Shown here: in pieces, positions 1 to 8,325 of the stretch
Numbering within the stretch: the stretch's first letter is position 1
Layout: each line of letters opens with the position of its first letter
From: DVEG01 sp964405435
GTDB taxonomy: Bacteria; Cyanobacteriota; Cyanobacteriia; Cyanobacteriales; Oscillatoriaceae
Direction: 5' to 3'
Assembly: GCA_964405435.1 (NCBI GenBank)
Contig: CAYOOD010000030.1
Span: 11,423 to 75,422, forward strand
DNA: 64,000 nt
Position numbers and translations under genes: made by a program
Notes under the pieces: generated by a model
The model's input: only the letters and a program-made list of their open reading frames with translations
Databases searched by the model: none
What the model was told of the DNA's origin: nothing

Positions 1-2
1 GA

Positions 3-524
3 CAATTTAACCAGTTGCTGGACAAGTGGAAGGACACGCTAGCTGACGCCAACCGCGCTGTCGCTTATCTCGTTACCACCGACAACCCGGTTGCCGTTGC
101 CACTGCCCGCTACCTCTGGGGCAGCGCCCAACAAGTAGGGCTGATTGTTGGCGGCGTCATTCTCAATCAGGCGATCGCTGCGGATACACTCTCCGTCGAT
201 GCCGCCCAGTTCGCGCCCCTACAAGTCAGCTCGGTTCCCTTGCGCGCGGGCGACGACTGGCAAAGTCTCTCCGACGCCCTGCCAGATTTCAGCCAAGCCG
301 ATCGGGCTCCCAAACCCATCTCGATTAACGTCGCCGATCGCCAAGTCAGCCTCTTCTTGCCCGGATTTGACAAAAAACAGATCAAACTCACCCAATACGG
401 GCCAGAAGTCACGATCGAAGCAGGCGACCAGCGGCGCAATATCTTCCTCCCCCCTCAGTTGAGCGGCAAACCCGTCAAGGGGGCTAAGTTTCAGAATCAA
501 TACCTGATTATTTCCTTCGGGTAG
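3..524 (+). CDS. Get3/ArsA-like ATPase with C-terminal alpha-crystallin-like domain (5' partial)
   Basis: The reading frame is open to the left edge, so this is the last ~173 residues of a longer protein; the TTG at 15 is not its real start. The visible part holds the end of an ArsA/Get3-type ATPase fold (residues near KWKDTLADANRAVAYLV). The last ~75 residues are beta-rich and resemble an HSP20/alpha-crystallin fold, with short motifs SLFLPGFDKKQIKL and NIFLPPQLSGKPV. That C-terminal domain is typical of the cyanobacterial and plastid Get3d/ArsA group, thought to bind hydrophobic or membrane-protein clients in the cytosol. The P-loop half is outside the window, so ATPase activity cannot be confirmed. 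chlG follows 146 bp downstream on the same strand. Confidence 0.75.
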   Translation, partial: QFNQLLDKWKDTLADANRAVAYLVTTDNPVAVATARYLWGSAQQVGLIVGGVILNQAIAADTLSVDAAQFAPLQVSSVPLRAGDDWQSLSDALPDFSQADRAPKPISINVADRQVSLFLPGFDKKQIKLTQYGPEVTIEAGDQRRNIFLPPQLSGKPVKGAKFQNQYLIISFG

Positions 525-603
525 CGGTTCAAAGCAGAGCGCGGGACATGCAATCGGGTCGCGGTGAGAACTTTAGTTCGCTAAGGCTTAGGTGAGAACG
601 CCT

Positions 604-633
604 GTAGGGGCGAGAAAGCTTTCTCGCCCCTAC
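604..633. repeat. Perfect 30-bp palindrome of the GTAGGGGCG...CGCCCCTAC family
   Basis: Two 15-base arms (GTAGGGGCGAGAAAG and its exact complement) abut with no loop. It lies between the Get3-like gene and chlG and could act as a bidirectional terminator, although no T-tract follows. The outer stem recurs elsewhere in the window, so it is probably a dispersed palindromic repeat. Confidence 0.7.
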
Positions 634-670
634 GCCAAAAATTGACGCAGTTAAGTATTCACAAAAGGGC

Positions 671-1693
671 ATGTCTAATCCTCCCACTTCTTCCCCCGAT
701 ACCCCCTACCCATCCCCGGAAGGGGCAGCAGCAGCCCAGACCGATCGCAGCGCTAAAACCAGACAATTGCTGGGAATGAAAGGCGCAGCCAGCGGAGAAA
801 CCTCGATCTGGAAAATCCGCCTGCAGCTAATGAAGCCCATCACCTGGATTCCCCTCATCTGGGGCGTCGTGTGCGGGGCAGCTTCTTCTGGCGAGTACAC
901 TTGGACGCTAGAAAATATCTTGAAAGCAGCAGCCTGCATGTTGCTGTCTGGCCCTTTGATGGTGGGCTACACGCAAACGTTGAATGATTTCTACGATCGC
1001 GAAATCGACGCCATCAACGAGCCCTACCGTCCGATTCCCTCCGGTGCCATCTCGGTTGCGCAAGTCGTCACCCAGATTCTGGTGCTGTTATTCGCTGGGC
1101 TGGGTTTGGCTTACGTTCTGGATAAATGGGCGGGGCACGAGTTTCCCACGATTACCCTCATCGCCATCGGCGGGGCGTTTCTGGCGTACATTTACTCGGC
1201 TCCGCCCCTGAAGCTGAAACAAAACGGCTGGCTGGGCAATTACGCTCTGGGTGCGAGCTATATCGCCCTGCCGTGGTGGACGGGACACGCCCTCTTCGGC
1301 GATCTGAACGGCACGATTGTGGTGCTGACGCTGTTCTACAGTTTGGCGGGGTTGGGAATTGCGATCGTCAACGACTTCAAAAGCGTCGAGGGCGATCGCC
1401 AGTTGGGCTTGAAATCCCTCCCCGTCATGTTCGGCATCCAAACCGCCGCCTGGATTTGCGTGCTGGCGATCGACATCTTCCAAGCCGGCATCGCCGCCTA
1501 CCTCATCGCCATTCACCAAAACCTCTACGCCGTGATTCTGCTGCTGCTCGTCATCCCGCAAATCACCTTTCAGGACATGTATTTCCTGCGCAATCCCCTA
1601 GAAAATGACGTGAAATATCAGGCGAGCGCCCAACCTTTCCTCGTGCTGGGAATGCTCGTTGCCGGCCTCGCTTTGGGGCACGCCGCCATCTAG
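671..1693 (+). CDS. chlG: Chlorophyll synthase ChlG
   Basis: Membrane prenyltransferase of the UbiA family that esterifies chlorophyllide a with geranylgeranyl or phytyl diphosphate, the last step of chlorophyll a synthesis in the thylakoid membrane. The 340-residue length is normal for cyanobacterial ChlG. A soluble N-terminal tail (~1-45) precedes the helices. The first Asp-rich motif, NDFYDREIDAINEPYRPIPSG, lies at ~105-125 and the second, NDFKSVEGDRQLGLKSLPV, at ~233-252; both are signatures for diphosphate/Mg2+ binding and match ChlG rather than UbiA or CtaB. An AAAGGG stretch lies just upstream of the ATG. It follows a Get3-like gene, which fits a membrane-biogenesis context but does not prove one. 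Confidence 0.96.
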   Translation: MSNPPTSSPDTPYPSPEGAAAAQTDRSAKTRQLLGMKGAASGETSIWKIRLQLMKPITWIPLIWGVVCGAASSGEYTWTLENILKAAACMLLSGPLMVGYTQTLNDFYDREIDAINEPYRPIPSGAISVAQVVTQILVLLFAGLGLAYVLDKWAGHEFPTITLIAIGGAFLAYIYSAPPLKLKQNGWLGNYALGASYIALPWWTGHALFGDLNGTIVVLTLFYSLAGLGIAIVNDFKSVEGDRQLGLKSLPVMFGIQTAAWICVLAIDIFQAGIAAYLIAIHQNLYAVILLLLVIPQITFQDMYFLRNPLENDVKYQASAQPFLVLGMLVAGLALGHAAI

Positions 1694-2020
1694 CCGCGTT
1701 GCCATTGCAGAAGCGCGATCGCCCCCAAGGGATATTTCTGGGGCTTTCAACCCTCGGAAATACCTAAAAGTAGCGATCGCTCTTCTGCACCCACCCAAAG
1801 TCACAAATCCTCACTGACCGCACCAATTTCTTGCCCCACCCCCTAAAATAAATTTCAGTCCATAATAAAGATTCATCCATCCTTTGGACTGCAGCAACCC
1901 CTATCCTGTCGCGTATCAGAGTGCAAGCATTCGGTAAGTTCATCCGGGATGAAAACCCCTATAAAAATTTGGGTACAGCTTAAGCCTGCAAAGCATTTCG
2001 GAGATTTTCTTACCCCACTG

Positions 2021-2050
2021 TTGCACGAATGTCAACCCTTAGTGTATGCT
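2021..2050 (+). promoter_or_regulatory. Possible sigma-70-type promoter for the PBP gene
   Basis: TTGCAC (2021-2026) and TATGCT (2045-2050) are separated by 18 bp, about 60 bp upstream of the GTG start at 2114. The rest of the 420-bp gap 1694-2113 shows no gene. Assignment is by consensus only. Confidence 0.35.
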
Positions 2051-2113
2051 GCGTGTATTTAAAAAAAGAGATACGAAAAATCGGTTATCTGGTTGTGTGA
2101 GTGAGGATCTGTC

Positions 2114-4489
2114 GTGTCAAAGTTTCTCTCAAAGCTCAAAGAGCTAGCAGCGATTCCAGGCAAAGGCTCCCAGCCGATAGAGTCTGAAGCGCTTCTTCCC
2201 GAAAAAGAGGAGAGCGAACCCCTTCAGCATCAGGAGCCAGAGCCAGAGGTTGGCAATTCCCAACCAGAGAGCTGCGCTTTACGCGCCCAAAACCCTCAAC
2301 AAATAGACTCGGGCAGCACTTCCGAGTCATCTCCTTCGCATCCAGAGCAGGCTCCTTGCGAAGCCGAACCAGAAAACACAGCCCAGCCAGCGTCTCGCCG
2401 CCGCAAAACTCTCCTGCCCCTGGTAGAAGCTGGCTTCAAATCTGTCAAGCCACTGGCTTTATCCGTGCAAGCCAGTCTGCGCGAGAAACCCTTGCACAAG
2501 CGGCACTCTTTCTGGATGGGTTTGGGCGCAGCCAGTGTCGGCAGCGCCTCGATCGCCGCAGTCTTGGCATTTCAGTCTCTAGAACGCTCCCTGCCGCCAA
2601 CCGACGATATCTTCACCTTTGCCCGGGAAGGAACGCTGACGATCAAAGCCGCAGACGACACGATCTTGCAGCAAGTAGGCCCCGCTACCCGAGAAAAACT
2701 CAAAATTGACCAAATCCCCGACAAACTCGTCAAAGCTTTCATTGCCAGCGAAGACCGGCGCTTTTACAAGCATACGGGCATCGATTTTCAGGGCATTCTG
2801 CGAGCCACGGCTTCCAACCTCCTCGCCGGCAATGTCGTGCAAGGAGCCAGTACCGTCACGCAACAGCTCGCTCGCATTGTCTTCCTCGATCAAGATCCCA
2901 GCGCCAAGCGCAAAATTCTAGAAGCCCTGCTGGCGCTGAAAATCGAGCGGGAGATGAAAAAAGAAGAAATCCTCGAACGCTACCTCAATCTCGTTTATTT
3001 GGGATCGGGAGCTTACGGCGTGGCAGATGCCGCTTGGGTTTACTTCGGCAAGACGGTAGACAAACTCACCCTCCCAGAAATGGCCACGATCGCCGGCTTG
3101 CCCCCCGCCCCGACGGATTACTCGCCGCTGGTGAATCCAAAAGTCGCCCGAGAGCGCCGCAATCTCGTCCTCGGAGAAATGCAGGAAGCTGGCTACATTA
3201 CCGCCGCTGAAGCACGGGCGGCTAAGGCAGAAGAACTCAAAGTCGATCCGAAGACTCCCAAGCGCCTGCAGTTGGAGGCTCCCTATTTCACCTCCTACAT
3301 TCAGAAGGAATTGCCGAAGTACATCTCTAGGGAAGCGCTGGAAATCGGCGGGCTGACAGTAGAAACAACTCTCAACCTCAAGTGGCAAAAGCACGCCGAA
3401 AAGGCTGTTAAAGATGCAGTAGAAATCGATGGAGCCTCGCAGGGATTCGAGCAAGCGGCGCTGGTGGCGATCGATCCGCGCGACGGCGAAGTCAAGGCAA
3501 TGGTGGGAGGCACCAATTTCGGCGACAGCCAATTCAATCGCGTCACCCAGGCTCAGCGCCAACCCGGTTCGACGTTCAAGGGATTTGTCTATACTGCAGC
3601 AGTCGCCGCCGGCTTTTCTCCCTACGACGGCTACCGCGACGCGCCCATGTCGATCGACGGCTACAAACCGGCAAACTACGGCAACTCCTACACCGGCGGC
3701 TGGCTGTCGATGATCGACGCCCTCACCAAATCTACCAACGTCGTCGCCGTCAGGCTCCTCGCCGACGTGGGATTTGAACCGACGATCAAACTGGCGCGCC
3801 AAATGGGCATCAAATCGGACCTCAAACCTTACTATGCCCTGGCGCTGGGTGCTATTGAGGTGAACTTGCTGGAACTCACCAGCGCTTACGGCACCCTAGC
3901 GGCACAAGGCAAACACGCTGAAGTCCACGGCATTCGCCGCGTCACGAACGGGCGCGGAGACGTCCTTTATGAAGCGAAATTCAAGCCCAAACAGGTTGTA
4001 GACAAAGACTCTGCCGCGATTATAACTTGGATGCTCGAGTCAGTCGTCAACAGCGGCACCGGTCGCCCTGCCTATATCAACCGCCCCGTCGCTGGCAAAA
4101 CCGGCACCTCGGAAGAAGCTCGCGATCTTTGGTTTATTGGCTACATTCCCCAGCTCGTTACCGGCGTTTGGCTGGGCAATGACGACAGCTATCCGACTTG
4201 GGGCAGTAGCGGTACGGCGGCTTTTACCTGGCACGAATTTATGTCTAAGGCAGTAGAAGGAATGCCCGTTGCGGAATTTCCCAAACTGCCGGAATTAGAC
4301 GGGCGCAAAGGCAGTATCGCGGCAAAACCCGTCGAAGCGAGTATTTCATACTACGACATTCAAAAACCCCAGCAAAGCGCCAGCACGGCTGGTTACAGTG
4401 CGGATAGCGCCTATTACGACAGCGGCGCGAGTTCAGGACAGTATTACGATGGGGGTTATTCCGGCGGGTATCAGAACAATGGCTGGTAG
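2114..4489 (+). CDS. Class A penicillin-binding protein (bifunctional transglycosylase/transpeptidase)
   Basis: Polymerises and cross-links peptidoglycan in the periplasm while anchored in the inner membrane. Order of parts: acidic, Pro/Glu/Ser-rich cytoplasmic tail (~1-95); one transmembrane helix (~132-153); GT51 glycosyltransferase with catalytic Glu in IASEDRRFYKHTG (~213) and the motif STVTQQLAR; transpeptidase with Ser-x-x-Lys in RQPGSTFKGF (Ser ~487), STN in KSTNVVAV and KTGT (~661). The last ~50 residues form a Tyr/Gly/Ser-rich tail. The GTG start is chosen because the frame begins there after a recognisable promoter region. At 791 residues it is long for the family because of both tails. 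It is a separate paralogue from the FHA-containing PBP at 51754. Confidence 0.93.
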   Translation: MSKFLSKLKELAAIPGKGSQPIESEALLPEKEESEPLQHQEPEPEVGNSQPESCALRAQNPQQIDSGSTSESSPSHPEQAPCEAEPENTAQPASRRRKTLLPLVEAGFKSVKPLALSVQASLREKPLHKRHSFWMGLGAASVGSASIAAVLAFQSLERSLPPTDDIFTFAREGTLTIKAADDTILQQVGPATREKLKIDQIPDKLVKAFIASEDRRFYKHTGIDFQGILRATASNLLAGNVVQGASTVTQQLARIVFLDQDPSAKRKILEALLALKIEREMKKEEILERYLNLVYLGSGAYGVADAAWVYFGKTVDKLTLPEMATIAGLPPAPTDYSPLVNPKVARERRNLVLGEMQEAGYITAAEARAAKAEELKVDPKTPKRLQLEAPYFTSYIQKELPKYISREALEIGGLTVETTLNLKWQKHAEKAVKDAVEIDGASQGFEQAALVAIDPRDGEVKAMVGGTNFGDSQFNRVTQAQRQPGSTFKGFVYTAAVAAGFSPYDGYRDAPMSIDGYKPANYGNSYTGGWLSMIDALTKSTNVVAVRLLADVGFEPTIKLARQMGIKSDLKPYYALALGAIEVNLLELTSAYGTLAAQGKHAEVHGIRRVTNGRGDVLYEAKFKPKQVVDKDSAAIITWMLESVVNSGTGRPAYINRPVAGKTGTSEEARDLWFIGYIPQLVTGVWLGNDDSYPTWGSSGTAAFTWHEFMSKAVEGMPVAEFPKLPELDGRKGSIAAKPVEASISYYDIQKPQQSASTAGYSADSAYYDSGASSGQYYDGGYSGGYQNNGW

Positions 4490-4834
4490 CTTGCTGCTGG
4501 CAGTTCGGGCAATGATTCGCGCTGTCTTTTGAAGTGACCAATTCAATCGCCAGCGCGCCGGAGGCGGGATTGAGAATGAACGAGTTCGCCTTCTCCATCA
4601 ATTGCTTCTTCTCCACGCTGGCAGCCCTTCAAAAAACAGCAGTTTAACTGGGTTTTTCTGTCTAATGGCTGAACCAAAGCAACCCGATACCTGGTTATAC
4701 TGTTTTTTGGATGGGTGCGGTACTGTCGCGCTGACTCTGAAGTGCTATGCTGTGTATAGCCAGAGAAAATCGGCTTTACCAATCCCGATCGGGGACTGAA
4801 ATATAGTGGCTTTGCTGTCGTTTAAAGGTGTTTT

Positions 4835-5035
4835 ATGAATATCTTGATGGATGTATCTGCGGGTGCTAGCAATTTTCCAGTCGCCTTTACTGCGGTGTAT
4901 GTTGTGGGATTTATTGCCGCCGTCGTGCTGGGCTCTATTGCTTGGTATAATTCCAAGCGTCCCGCAGGTTGGGAAGATAAAGACCGTCCCGGAATCGTGC
5001 CGGAAATTAAAAAAGAAGAAACGCCTGGTCTGTAA
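4835..5035 (+). CDS. psb35: Small single-helix membrane protein, probable photosystem II assembly protein Psb35
   Basis: A 66-residue protein with one transmembrane helix (~17-40, PVAFTAVYVVGFIAAVVLGS) followed by a conserved-looking WYNSKRPAGWEDKDRPGIVPE tail. Length and pattern match the small cyanobacterial family to which Psb35 (Synechocystis Ssl2148) belongs, described as stabilising the CP47 assembly module and its high-light-inducible partners. The identification rests on my memory of that family, so the symbol is tentative; the gene itself is well supported by its composition, its ATG (4835) and the terminator just downstream. It is probably monocistronic. Confidence 0.65.
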   Translation: MNILMDVSAGASNFPVAFTAVYVVGFIAAVVLGSIAWYNSKRPAGWEDKDRPGIVPEIKKEETPGL

Positions 5036-5064
5036 AGTATAATCGGGCCTGCTATTGCGATCGC

Positions 5065-5105
5065 GACTCCAACGCCAAGACTGGTTAATACTTGGTGTTG
5101 GAGTC
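5065..5105. terminator. Strong hairpin between psb35 and the terB-like gene
   Basis: A perfect 15-bp stem, GACTCCAACGCCAAG (5065-5079) with its complement (5091-5105), encloses an 11-nt loop. It lies 30 bp after the psb35 stop and 20 bp before the stop of the convergent terB-like gene, so it can serve both strands. No long T-tract follows. Confidence 0.7.
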
Positions 5106-5124
5106 GATTGCTGCTGTTATCGGC

Positions 5125-5547
5125 TCAGTCTCGATCGCCGAGCCAGCGCTGGTAGAGTTCTTGAACTGCTTTGAAAAGGGTACTGATACTGGCTTGTTCG
5201 GAAGCCGTCGCGGGATCTAACAGTTTGATTTTGGTCAGCAGTCTGGCTTCTTCCATCGCGACTTTTCCGTCGCTGCCAACGAGAGTAACGACTTCATCAA
5301 TTAAGCGCTGGTAGGATTCAGCGGTGGGGCGATCGCCTAAATACTGTCGTATAAATTCGTAGCACTCTTTGGGTTCGACAGTTCTGAATTCATACAGCAG
5401 CAATTGAATTTCTGCATCGTCGGCTAACCCCGCAGCTTTAGCCAAGCGGTACAGGTACTCGCGTTCTTCAGGCTGGATTTGTCCGTCTATCCAAGCAGCC
5501 CCAATCAAGATTTTGAACAAGAGTTTTACGCGATCGCTCTGTGCCAT
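5125..5547 (-). CDS. TerB-family (tellurite resistance TerB-like) protein
   Basis: A 140-residue all-helical protein. The N-terminal ILIGAAWIDGQIQPEEREYLYRLA and later VTLVGSDGKVAMEEARLL carry the two D-G-x-hydrophobic-x-x-E-E acidic loops typical of the TerB fold, which binds divalent metal. The cellular role of stand-alone cyanobacterial TerB proteins is not established, and tellurite resistance should not be assumed. rsmB lies 33 bp upstream on the same strand, so the two may be co-transcribed. Confidence 0.75.
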   Translation of the reverse strand: MAQSDRVKLLFKILIGAAWIDGQIQPEEREYLYRLAKAAGLADDAEIQLLLYEFRTVEPKECYEFIRQYLGDRPTAESYQRLIDEVVTLVGSDGKVAMEEARLLTKIKLLDPATASEQASISTLFKAVQELYQRWLGDRD

Positions 5548-5580
5548 TGTTGCTTCCCCGAAAAAATATCGATCTGGTTC

Positions 5581-6969
5581 TCAGCCTTCCTCCTTTCCCC
5601 GTCTCAACCGCACCATAAAAAATCCATCCATCTGATGTCGGTGGGGCCAAACTTTCACCCAGCCTTCAGGCGTCGCAAACGGGGCGGCGGGAGAATCAGG
5701 GGCAGGCGGTTCGATTTTCCAGTTGGGGTGGCGCTCCAGAAAGGCGCGAATCAGGGTTTCATTCTCTAAAGGATGCAACGTACAGGTTGCGTAAACCAAG
5801 ATCCCGCCTTCTTTCAACCACCCCGCCACTTGTTCGAGCAGTTTTCCCTGCAAGTCGGCGAGTTCCCGGACATTTTCTGAGGTGTGCCGCCAGCGAGCGT
5901 CGGCGCGTCGGTGCAGGGTGCCCAATCCCGAACACGGGGCGTCTAGCAGCGCGCGATCGACGGCTTTCTCAAACTGCGAGAATTTGAGGAGATCGCCGGT
6001 GAGAATTTCTATCGATTTGTGCTGCAAGCGTTCCGCATTTTCTCCGAGCTTTTTCAGCCGGGATTCTGTTTTGTCGCAGGCGATAATTTTTCCCTCATCC
6101 CGCATTAATTCTGCAAGGTGAGTCGTTTTCCCTCCCGGCGCAGCACAGGCATCGAAAACCACCTCACCCGGTTGCGGATCGAGCAAATAACCAACCAGTT
6201 GCGCGCTGCTATCCTGCACCGACCACCATCCTTCCCTGTATCCGGGCAAATTTTGAATCGCGCCCGCACCCCCCGTCAACCTCAATGCCTGTGGCAAGTG
6301 GGGAGGGCGAGTCACCGACGCGCCGGCTGCCTCTAGCGCTGCCTCAACCTGTTCGACCGACGCCCTTCTCGGATTAACGCGCAAGTCAATCGTCGGGGAT
6401 TTGTTGAACCACTTGCAGAGCTGTTCTGCTTCCTCAAAACCGAGCTGTTCTATCCACAATTGCACGATCCAGTCGGGGAAGCTGTGCAAAATTCCCAGAC
6501 GTTCTGCGGGATTTTCTGGCAGTTGCAGGGGATCGTCGGCGGGCGGATGCAATTCACTGTCTATCTTGCCAGCGGAATCCTTCCCCAGGCGGATGTATTG
6601 TCGCAACAAAGCATTGACAAATCCTGCAAGTCCTGCTAAAGAATTTTGCTTGCAGAGTTCTACTGCGGTATCGACGGCGGCGGCGGCGGGAATGTCGCTG
6701 AGATAGCGCAGTTGATAGAAGCCCAGATGCAGGATTGTTCGCAAGTCTGGGGGTTGTTGGTTGGATTTTTTCTTAGCGAGTTGGTCGATGAGGGCGTCGA
6801 GGGTTCGCATCCGGCGGACGCACCCGTAAACTAATTCGGTTGCCAAACGGCGATCGGCATCGCTGAGCTTGGCTTGACGCAGCCAGCGATCGAGGGCGAT
6901 ATCGGCGAATGCGCCCCGGCGGTGTACGTCTCGAAGTGCTAGAAAGGCGATTTGACGGGGATTGTCCAT
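5581..6969 (-). CDS. rsmB: 16S rRNA (cytosine-967-C5)-methyltransferase RsmB
   Basis: Methylates C967 of 16S rRNA using S-adenosylmethionine. The N-terminal ~140 residues form the NusB-like RNA-binding domain (RQIAFLALRDVHRRGAFADIALD). The C-terminal Rossmann-fold methyltransferase has the SAM motif VFDACAAPGGKTTHLAELM, the PCSG motif (DAPCSGLGTLHRRADARW) and the nucleophile motif YATCTLHPLEN; both cysteines expected for an m5C enzyme are present. The 462-residue length is normal for the family. The ATG at 6969 is the first codon before the conserved region. Confidence 0.95.
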   Translation of the reverse strand: MDNPRQIAFLALRDVHRRGAFADIALDRWLRQAKLSDADRRLATELVYGCVRRMRTLDALIDQLAKKKSNQQPPDLRTILHLGFYQLRYLSDIPAAAAVDTAVELCKQNSLAGLAGFVNALLRQYIRLGKDSAGKIDSELHPPADDPLQLPENPAERLGILHSFPDWIVQLWIEQLGFEEAEQLCKWFNKSPTIDLRVNPRRASVEQVEAALEAAGASVTRPPHLPQALRLTGGAGAIQNLPGYREGWWSVQDSSAQLVGYLLDPQPGEVVFDACAAPGGKTTHLAELMRDEGKIIACDKTESRLKKLGENAERLQHKSIEILTGDLLKFSQFEKAVDRALLDAPCSGLGTLHRRADARWRHTSENVRELADLQGKLLEQVAGWLKEGGILVYATCTLHPLENETLIRAFLERHPNWKIEPPAPDSPAAPFATPEGWVKVWPHRHQMDGFFMVRLRRGKEEG

Positions 6970-7303
6970 AGAAATTTAAGAATTTGAACCGCAGAGTACG
7001 CAGAGAATGCGGAGGAAGTCTCTCGTGACGGGAAAGCGCGCTTTTCCGTATTTGACAGGCGGCGATAAATTTTAGGTGACGTAGATTTGGGGTTTGAGAT
7101 TCAGTGCCGCGCTTTCTAATGCAGCTTGGCGCGGTGAAAACCAGTATTTTTGTCTGGAAAACGCGAGGGCGATCGCAGAAGTTAGCATGACTGCACAAAA
7201 AGACGCGATCGCCTCTAACAAGACGAGGTGCCGGAACAGTTTATCTCACCCCCGACACCTTCGATAAACGGCTGCGCAATTCTTGGTGAAAAATCCAGCT
7301 TTC

Positions 7304-8071
7304 TCAGCGTAGTTTTTTCTTTTTAAACAGGTTCGGCGGTCTTTCTGCCGGGGGAACTTCCGGTATTTCTGGTTTCGGAGGTTCGGCGGCAGGAGCAGCA
7401 GACTGTTTCGGAACTGGCGACTTGATGACGGGTTTCTGACCAGATGGTTTGCCGGGAGGCTGTTTGCCTTTGCCTTTTTTACCCTTTTTCGGTTCTTCTT
7501 TTGGCGGCAGCTCGAACACGATTTGGGCCATGAAGTTCGCATCTTCTAGAATCAGCTTGTTTCCCTCACGGCTGACATCGAAATCCCAGAACTGGCCATC
7601 TACTTTTCCCGGTAAGAATCCTTCAATAGCCAAAATGAAGGGCTGGTATTTCTTTCTCAGTTGTTTCTCTGGGGGGACGATATTGCGACAGATGCGGATG
7701 TTGATCGTACCGGTGTGGGGGTCTTGATTGACAATCTCGCCCCGCACGGAAAAATAGTCCACGCCTGCGCTCACGTCCTCGATCGTTTGCCCTTCTAGGG
7801 GCAGGCGCAGATTTTTTAGCTGCATGTGCAGGACATTTTCGTCGGTTCTGGGCCACGCAACCCAGACGTGTTCGGTTTCGATCAGTTCCGGTTTGAGCTT
7901 GATCAGCCAGCCGGCAGTCTCTGTCAGGTTGGCTGGCAGTATAGTGCCATCCTCCATGACGATAGTGCCTCGGGTGATCTTCTTTTGACTGGGCAGATAG
8001 CGCCCGCGCACGATGCCGATCGCCCTAAACTCCAATGGCATTATGGGCGGTAGCAATACGAGATTTGTCAT
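7304..8071 (-). CDS. Conserved hypothetical protein with basic Pro/Lys-rich tail
   Basis: A 255-residue protein I do not recognise by name. Residues ~10-185 look like a compact beta-rich domain (EFRAIGIVRGRYLPSQKK, GTIVMEDGTILPA, YFSVRGEIVNQDPHTG), suggestive of an OB-like or small-barrel fold; this is only an impression. From ~190 to the end it is low-complexity and rich in Lys, Pro and Ala (KEEPKKGKKGKGKQPPGK), typical of a flexible nucleic-acid- or protein-binding tail. No signal peptide or membrane helix. An alternative ATG at residue 11 (8041) fits the start of the conserved-looking part better. The gene stands alone, with AT-rich sequence on its 5' side. Confidence 0.7.
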   Translation of the reverse strand: MTNLVLLPPIMPLEFRAIGIVRGRYLPSQKKITRGTIVMEDGTILPANLTETAGWLIKLKPELIETEHVWVAWPRTDENVLHMQLKNLRLPLEGQTIEDVSAGVDYFSVRGEIVNQDPHTGTINIRICRNIVPPEKQLRKKYQPFILAIEGFLPGKVDGQFWDFDVSREGNKLILEDANFMAQIVFELPPKEEPKKGKKGKGKQPPGKPSGQKPVIKSPVPKQSAAPAAEPPKPEIPEVPPAERPPNLFKKKKLR

Positions 8072-8325
8072 AGCGCGGAGTTCTCCAACTTCTACTCTCT
8101 AATTATTTTCGTTCGCCTGATAGCAAAATAATTGCTTATTTAAGCTTAAGGTTCTAATTTCTCATAAATTTTTAACTGACAGGCGCTTTCTGGCTGATTT
8201 GGTTAAGATATTCTCAGTGCGGTGAGGGCTTTGCTTGTGCTGTCAAGCTCCCCAACTTTTCGCCCAGAACGCTCCCTCTGGCAGCTTTCTGGGTGATAGC
8301 GGCGTGCTCGTCAAACTAGAAAACC

